Positions 60,475-64,000 of a DNA stretch of 64,000 nt are shown here, piece by piece. The DNA lies in assembly GCA_001596155.1 (NCBI GenBank), contig CP014771.1, positions 4,526,001 through 4,590,000 of the forward strand, written 5' to 3'. Source of the DNA: Hymenobacter psoromatis. Its GTDB lineage: Bacteria; Bacteroidota; Bacteroidia; Cytophagales; Hymenobacteraceae. The position numbers were made by a program, and so were the translations under genes. The first letter of the stretch is position 1, and each line of letters opens with the position of its first letter. Below the pieces are notes generated by a model. The model was not told the origin of the DNA. It was given only the letters and a program-made list of their open reading frames with translations, and searched no databases.

Positions 60475-60598
60475 GGTGGTAGGGCCGCAACCCGGCCGAG
60501 CGCTTTCGCTTCTTTTGCGTAAAGCAGATGCACGGCCACTTCTTTTGACGCGGGCTATTGGTTTCACTCGCTTGTCGCCCTTTTCTACCTTGCTGGCT

Positions 60599-61243
60599 AT
60601 GAAAAAAACCGCGCTTTTGACTGGCGCAACTGGCCTCATTGGCAGTGCGTTGCTACCCCTGCTGCTGGCTTCGGACCGCTACGCCAAAGTCATCGTGGTG
60701 GGCCGCCGCCCGGTAAGCACTAGCCACCCCAAGCTCACGCAGGTAGTCACCGACCTGGGGCAGCTCGAAGCCGAGCGCCTGCGCCTCATTGCCGACGACG
60801 TGTACTGCTGCCTGGGCACCACCATCCGGCAGGCCGGTTCGCGCGTGGCATTCTATCAGGTTGATTTTCTGTACGTAGTGCAACTGGCGGCCCTCACGGC
60901 GGCCAATTTTGCGGCGCAGTTTCTGGTGGTGTCCTCGCTGGGGGCCGATGTCGGTTCGCGCTTCTACTATAGCCGGGTGAAAGGCGAAATGGAAGCGGCC
61001 GTGCGGCAGACGCCATTTCGGGCCATTCATATTTTTCGGCCCTCGCTGCTGCTGGGCGAGCGCCCTACCCCCCGCCTGGGCGAGCGGCTGGGCGCGGCCG
61101 TGCTGGCGCTCGCCCGCCCGCTGCTGCGCGGCGGCTGGGCCAAATACCGCCCCGTAGCTGCCGTCACCGTGGCCCAGGCCATGCTGCGCGCCGCCGAAGA
61201 CGATGGGGGCGGCATCCGCATCCACAACTCCGAAACCCTGTAA
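60599..61243 (+). CDS. Atypical SDR / NAD(P)H-binding oxidoreductase
   Basis: The protein has 214 residues from the ATG at 60599 (MKKTALLTGATGLIG). The nucleotide-binding GATGLIG (9-15) is followed by VVGRRPV, CCLGTT and VSSLGADVGSRFYYSRVKGEME (in parts), in which Tyr-x-x-x-Lys is YSRVK. This fits the atypical SDR group related to HTATIP2/TIP30 and YbjT. The physiological substrate is unknown. A strong terminator shared with the convergent Gly/Tyr-rich gene follows. Confidence 0.85.
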   Translation: MKKTALLTGATGLIGSALLPLLLASDRYAKVIVVGRRPVSTSHPKLTQVVTDLGQLEAERLRLIADDVYCCLGTTIRQAGSRVAFYQVDFLYVVQLAALTAANFAAQFLVVSSLGADVGSRFYYSRVKGEMEAAVRQTPFRAIHIFRPSLLLGERPTPRLGERLGAAVLALARPLLRGGWAKYRPVAAVTVAQAMLRAAEDDGGGIRIHNSETL

Positions 61244-61256
61244 TGCGGTTTCAGCC

Positions 61257-61300
61257 AGCAAAAGCCCCCCGACGAACCAAGTCATCGGGGGGCTTTTGCT
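61257..61300. terminator. Bidirectional terminator
   Basis: AGCAAAAGCCCCCCGA, a 12-base loop, and TCGGGGGGCTTTTGCT form a perfect 16-base-pair stem, extended outward by TTTCAGC/GCTGAAA. Genes converge on it from both sides. Confidence 0.9.
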
Positions 61301-61316
61301 AGCTGAAATCGCGGAG

Positions 61317-61670
61317 CTATCGGCGGCCGCGGCCACCGCCGTAGCCCCGGCCACCACCACCGTAGCCACGGCCGTATCCGCCACCGTAGGCACGGCCATA
61401 TCCGCCACCGTAGGCACCATAGCCGCGCCCGTAATAAATTGGCGGTGCGTAGTAGCGTGGCCTGGGCGCGTAATAAATGGGTGCCGGCGCGTAATACACG
61501 GGCGGATAATAGCCGCCGCCGTAGCCGCCGTAGCCACCGCCGTAACCGTAGCCGCCGCCATAGCCACCATAAGGAGTGCCAACCTGGGCGCTGATAACCA
61601 CCTGGGCCGAAGCCGCACCTGCACTGAACAGACCCAGCAGGAGGGTAAATAAGAAGAGACGAAGGCGCAT
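61317..61670 (-). CDS. Secreted Gly/Tyr-rich protein
   Basis: The 117-residue protein has a signal peptide (LRLFLFTLLLGLFSAGAASAQ, in part) followed by almost pure Gly-Tyr repeats: PYGGYGGGYGYGGGYGG, a YYAP-rich middle (PIYYAPRPRYYAPP) and an Arg-containing end (GRGYGGGRGRR). It is mature and secreted, with low complexity and a strongly positive end. Such composition occurs in structural, adhesive or phase-separating proteins. A paralogue-like gene follows upstream on the same strand. No family domain is recognised. Confidence 0.7.
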   Translation of the reverse strand: MRLRLFLFTLLLGLFSAGAASAQVVISAQVGTPYGGYGGGYGYGGGYGGYGGGYYPPVYYAPAPIYYAPRPRYYAPPIYYGRGYGAYGGGYGRAYGGGYGRGYGGGGRGYGGGRGRR

Positions 61671-61772
61671 GACGTGAGTGGGTGCCGAAGCACACCGGTT
61701 AAAGTGAAAAAATGCGGGCCAGTGCCCAACGAATAGAGAAAAAACTATTTAAAGATTAAAAAAAGGATGTTA

Positions 61773-62084
61773 CTACCGGCCGCGCCGGCCACCGTAGTGG
61801 CCACCACCGTAACCACCCCCATGACCGCCGTAGCCACCACCACCACGTACGCCGTAGCCGCCGCGCTCACCGCCGCCGTGCCAGCCACCCCGGTAAATGG
61901 GCTGCACGATAATCGGGCGCGGAGCATAGTAGCGTGGCCCGTAGTAGCCACCACCATAACCGTAGCCGCCGCCATAGCCAGGCCCACCAATGCTGGCTCC
62001 GGCATAAATGCCCGGCGTGCAGCTGCTAAGCCCTAAGCCGAGGCCCAAAATCAAAAACAAGGAAAAAAACAGGTTACGACGCAT
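61773..62084 (-). CDS. Gly/Tyr-rich lipoprotein
   Basis: The 103-residue protein has a lipoprotein signal with lipobox LSSC (Cys22), then IYAGASIGGPGYGGGYGYGG, YYGPRYYAPRPIIVQPIY and a Gly/Arg/His tail. It shares the GGGYGYGGGY and YYAPRP blocks with the next gene (61317-61670), so the two are probably a tandem duplication in which one product is lipid-anchored and the other freely secreted. The function is unknown. Confidence 0.7.
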   Translation of the reverse strand: MRRNLFFSLFLILGLGLGLSSCTPGIYAGASIGGPGYGGGYGYGGGYYGPRYYAPRPIIVQPIYRGGWHGGGERGGYGVRGGGGYGGHGGGYGGGHYGGRRGR

Positions 62085-62378
62085 GACAGAGCGGGGCCGA
62101 AGCTCCCGGATTTAGTTGTTAAAAAACAACGCTCGGTTGGATAACAAATCCAGCGGCTGGTTTAATTCAGGTACCACTTTTCGTAGTACGTAACCAGCTA
62201 AAGTACCGTTCGACATGACTGATAATACCAAAACCCTGCCAAAAATGCTTGGCCGTGTCGAAGGTTAAAAATACTTTGTAATACGTTGATTATTAATGAA
62301 GTAAAAATGAAATAAGGGGAATCTAACGCGGGCTTGTCCTGTTTACTTATTACCTAACCACCTGCTTCCTCTTACTCC

Positions 62379-62642
62379 ATGAAAAACCCCGCTGATTACC
62401 TGTCTGGCCACGTTTTCGAAGCTCGCCGGCCCCGCCGCGAGTTGCAGCAAGTGGTGGCCTACGCCGATGCCGAGCTAGCCATCACCCAAGCCCTGGCCGA
62501 CGCCGAAAAGTATAAATACCTGCTCATGCGCGCGCTGCGTCACCATGCCGACGAGCTAACCACGCCCACCGCGAATGCGCCCCAGCCCGAACCAGGCCGC
62601 GTACTGCCACTTTACCCCGAAAACCTGCCGCTGGCCGCCTGA
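62379..62642 (+). CDS. Small hypothetical cytoplasmic protein
   Basis: The 87-residue protein lacks a signal peptide. The central region LQQVVAYADAELAITQALADAEKYKYLLMRALRHH (in parts: YADAELAITQALADAE, YLLMRALRHH) should be a long amphipathic helix. The Pro-rich C-terminus is probably loose. I recognise no family. It has its own upstream AT-rich 290-base region and is closed by a terminator, so it is likely expressed alone. Confidence 0.5.
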   Translation: MKNPADYLSGHVFEARRPRRELQQVVAYADAELAITQALADAEKYKYLLMRALRHHADELTTPTANAPQPEPGRVLPLYPENLPLAA

Positions 62643-62666
62643 AAAAGTGGCTTGGATATTTCTGAA

Positions 62667-62701
62667 AAAACGCCGCGTTGGTACCCCCGGCGCGGCGTTT
62701 T
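62667..62701 (+). terminator. Intrinsic terminator
   Basis: AAAACGCCGCG, a loop with TACCCCC, and CGCGGCGTTTT form a hairpin 25 bases after the small gene. Confidence 0.8.
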
Positions 62702-62799
62702 CGTTGGCTGGTTTCAAGGCCAGGGCAGGGGGTAGGGAGGGCCCACGGCCAGCTTCACTTGGGAATAACCCGAATTAAGCCGGAACTTGCCGGCTGCTT

Positions 62800-63504
62800 A
62801 TGCCTACCTTCCTGCTTTCGCTCGAAACCTCGTCGCCCATCTGCGCCGTAGCCCTGCACCACCTCGCCGACGGCCGCCTGCTGGGCCAGGCCGAGCTGCG
62901 CCTCGAAAAGTCGCACTCCACCCACCTCACCGTGCTCATTGAGCAGCTGGTGACCAATGCTGGTCACGCGCTGGCCGACCTCGGTGCCGTGGCGCTCAGC
63001 GATGGCCCCGGCTCTTACACCGGCCTGCGCATTGGGGCGGCCGCCGCCAAGGGCCTGTGCTTTGCCCTCGATGTGCCGCTGCTGGCCGTGGGCACGCTGC
63101 CCGCGCTGGCCCACCAGGTGGCCGCCCAGGTGCCGCGCCCCGACACTTATTTATATTGTCCCATGCTCGACGCCCGGCGGCAGGAGGTGTACACCGCTCT
63201 GTACCAGGCTGATGGCTCGGCGCTGCTACCCCCCACCAACCTCGTGCTCGACGAAACCAGCCTAGCCGAACATTTGGCCCACTATTCCGTGTTGTTCTTT
63301 GGTTCGGGCGCGGCTAAATTTCAGCCGCTGGTTGCTGCCAACCCAAACGCCATTTTTCTGACTGGCGTGCAGCCCTCGGCCGTGAGCATTGGCGAACTGG
63401 CCTACGCCGCGTATCTGCGCCAGGAGTTTCAGGATGTGGCTTATTATGAGCCATTTTACCTGAAAGAAGTATACACTACTACCCCTAAATCAGTTAACAG
63501 TTAA
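62800..63504 (+). CDS. tsaB: tRNA threonylcarbamoyladenosine biosynthesis protein TsaB
   Basis: The 234-residue protein has the ASKHA start LLSLETSSPICAVAL and the diagnostic SDGPGSYTGLRIGAAAAKGL (in parts). A short C-terminal half follows, and the protein lacks the metal-binding histidines of TsaD. TsaB supports TsaD in making t6A37 on tRNA. The last residues SVNS and the TAA come from a GTTAACAGTTAACG-type repeat (about 63490-63506), another stop codon supplied by repeated DNA. Confidence 0.93.
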   Translation: MPTFLLSLETSSPICAVALHHLADGRLLGQAELRLEKSHSTHLTVLIEQLVTNAGHALADLGAVALSDGPGSYTGLRIGAAAAKGLCFALDVPLLAVGTLPALAHQVAAQVPRPDTYLYCPMLDARRQEVYTALYQADGSALLPPTNLVLDETSLAEHLAHYSVLFFGSGAAKFQPLVAANPNAIFLTGVQPSAVSIGELAYAAYLRQEFQDVAYYEPFYLKEVYTTTPKSVNS

Positions 63505-63590
63505 CGTTTATCAATTAACAGCTTGGACTTGTGCTAAGCGGAAGTTACCCAGCCTGATAAGTGTTAAATGCTAAATGTTAAATGAAAATT

Positions 63591-64000
63591 ATGGAACCGC
63601 TATTCGTCAACCGCGTCGCTGCCTCGGGCCTCGTCACGCTCAACCTGGAAGAGTTCATTCACCCCGGCGACCGGGTGGTGTACGATATGAAAGACAATCT
63701 TTTTCACGGGCTGATGCTGCGCGAGAAGGACTTCCGTGAGTTTGTGAAAACCCACGACTGGGCGCGGTACGACGGTCAGAACGTGGCCATTATCTGCTCG
63801 GCCGATGCCATTGTGCCCACCTGGGCCTACATGCTGCTGGCCAGCAAGCTGCAAAACCACGCCCACCGCTACGTATTTGGCAACCTCGAAGCGCTGGAGC
63901 AGTCGTTGTTTGAGGAAGCCATCGCCGGCATCAATCCCGCTGATTATCAAGATGCCAAACTGGTAATAAAAGGCTGCGGCGACAAGCCGGTGCCCACGTT
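63591..64000 (+). CDS. DUF2480 family protein (3' end outside window)
   Basis: The gene starts at the ATG at 63591 (MEPLFVNRVAASGLVTLNLEEF, in part; an in-frame ATG at 63582 is less typical) and runs off the window after 136 residues. The opening VNRVAASGLVTLNLEEF and WAYMLLASKL are characteristic of DUF2480, a Bacteroidota-specific cytoplasmic family with no known role. It starts after an AT-rich repetitive spacer behind tsaB. Confidence 0.85.
   Translation, partial: MEPLFVNRVAASGLVTLNLEEFIHPGDRVVYDMKDNLFHGLMLREKDFREFVKTHDWARYDGQNVAIICSADAIVPTWAYMLLASKLQNHAHRYVFGNLEALEQSLFEEAIAGINPADYQDAKLVIKGCGDKPVPT

Noticed and set aside
1..64000. tRNA or rRNA genes
   Set aside because: I looked for cloverleaf-like GGTTCGA arms and conserved rRNA blocks and found none that held together; a tRNA scan would be decisive.

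Overview
The window looks like chromosomal DNA of a GC-rich member of the Bacteroidota, most probably the Hymenobacter/Cytophagales group. The reasons are: a gliding-motility lipoprotein (GldH) next to a PSP1/RicT gene, a SusD-less TonB-dependent receptor with a carboxypeptidase-like N-terminal domain, DUF2480, 2TM and DUF5009-type proteins, several TAnnTTTG promoter boxes typical of the phylum, and almost no Shine-Dalgarno sequences. The species assignment is inference. I saw no rRNA, tRNA, CRISPR array, integrase or intact insertion sequence.

Layout. 1-9.7 kb: a partial outer-membrane barrel protein, a radical SAM/TIGR03915 DNA-metabolism pair, RmlD, a small AT-rich accessory patch (4.86-5.55 kb), an MFS exporter, a GreA/GreB-like factor, and an aldehyde dehydrogenase with its usual DUF779 neighbour. 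9.8-19.7 kb: a secreted NTF2-like lipoprotein, a glycine-zipper protein, PBP1C, BirA, then the block rsfS-ftsH-LUD-lpxH and a secreted propeller-like protein. 19.8-31.6 kb: a zinc alcohol dehydrogenase, a two-gene AAA-ATPase/Toprim-like unit, ricT-gldH, a flavoprotein disulfide reductase, two lipoproteins, sucD, a cysteine synthase-family enzyme and a response regulator. 31.7-36 kb: a minus-strand unit reading ECF sigma, anti-sigma, membrane protein, TonB-dependent receptor. 36-43.7 kb: adenine deaminase, small secreted proteins, cmk, an MBOAT/SGNH-like acyl-transfer pair and ispH. 43.7-48.3 kb: a probable defence-type island with a TrlF-like PHP-ATPase, an AlbA_2/HATPase protein and a macro-domain gene cut by an amber codon. 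48.5-64 kb: a 2TM protein, a RimB-like protease/RimK/AstE-like trio, OmpH, a heptad-repeat coiled-coil protein, a quinone reductase-like enzyme, a rhomboid protease, a frameshifted membrane protein, GH10-like and DUF5009-type genes, proC, an SDR, two Gly/Tyr-rich secreted proteins, tsaB and a partial DUF2480 gene.

Three window-wide patterns are the least explained part. First, the short motif CCCTACCCCC/GGGGGTAGGG recurs dozens of times in both strands, mostly inside genes. Its C-tracts coincide with two apparent frameshifts, and one copy places a TAG in frame inside the macro-domain gene. Second, several families of palindromic elements sit exactly at gene ends and supply stop codons, one start codon and even in-frame peptide insertions (pbpC, ade). 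Third, several genes carry a TAnnTTTG box so close to the start codon that their mRNAs should be leaderless.

All functional calls rest on motif recognition by eye; no database search was run.
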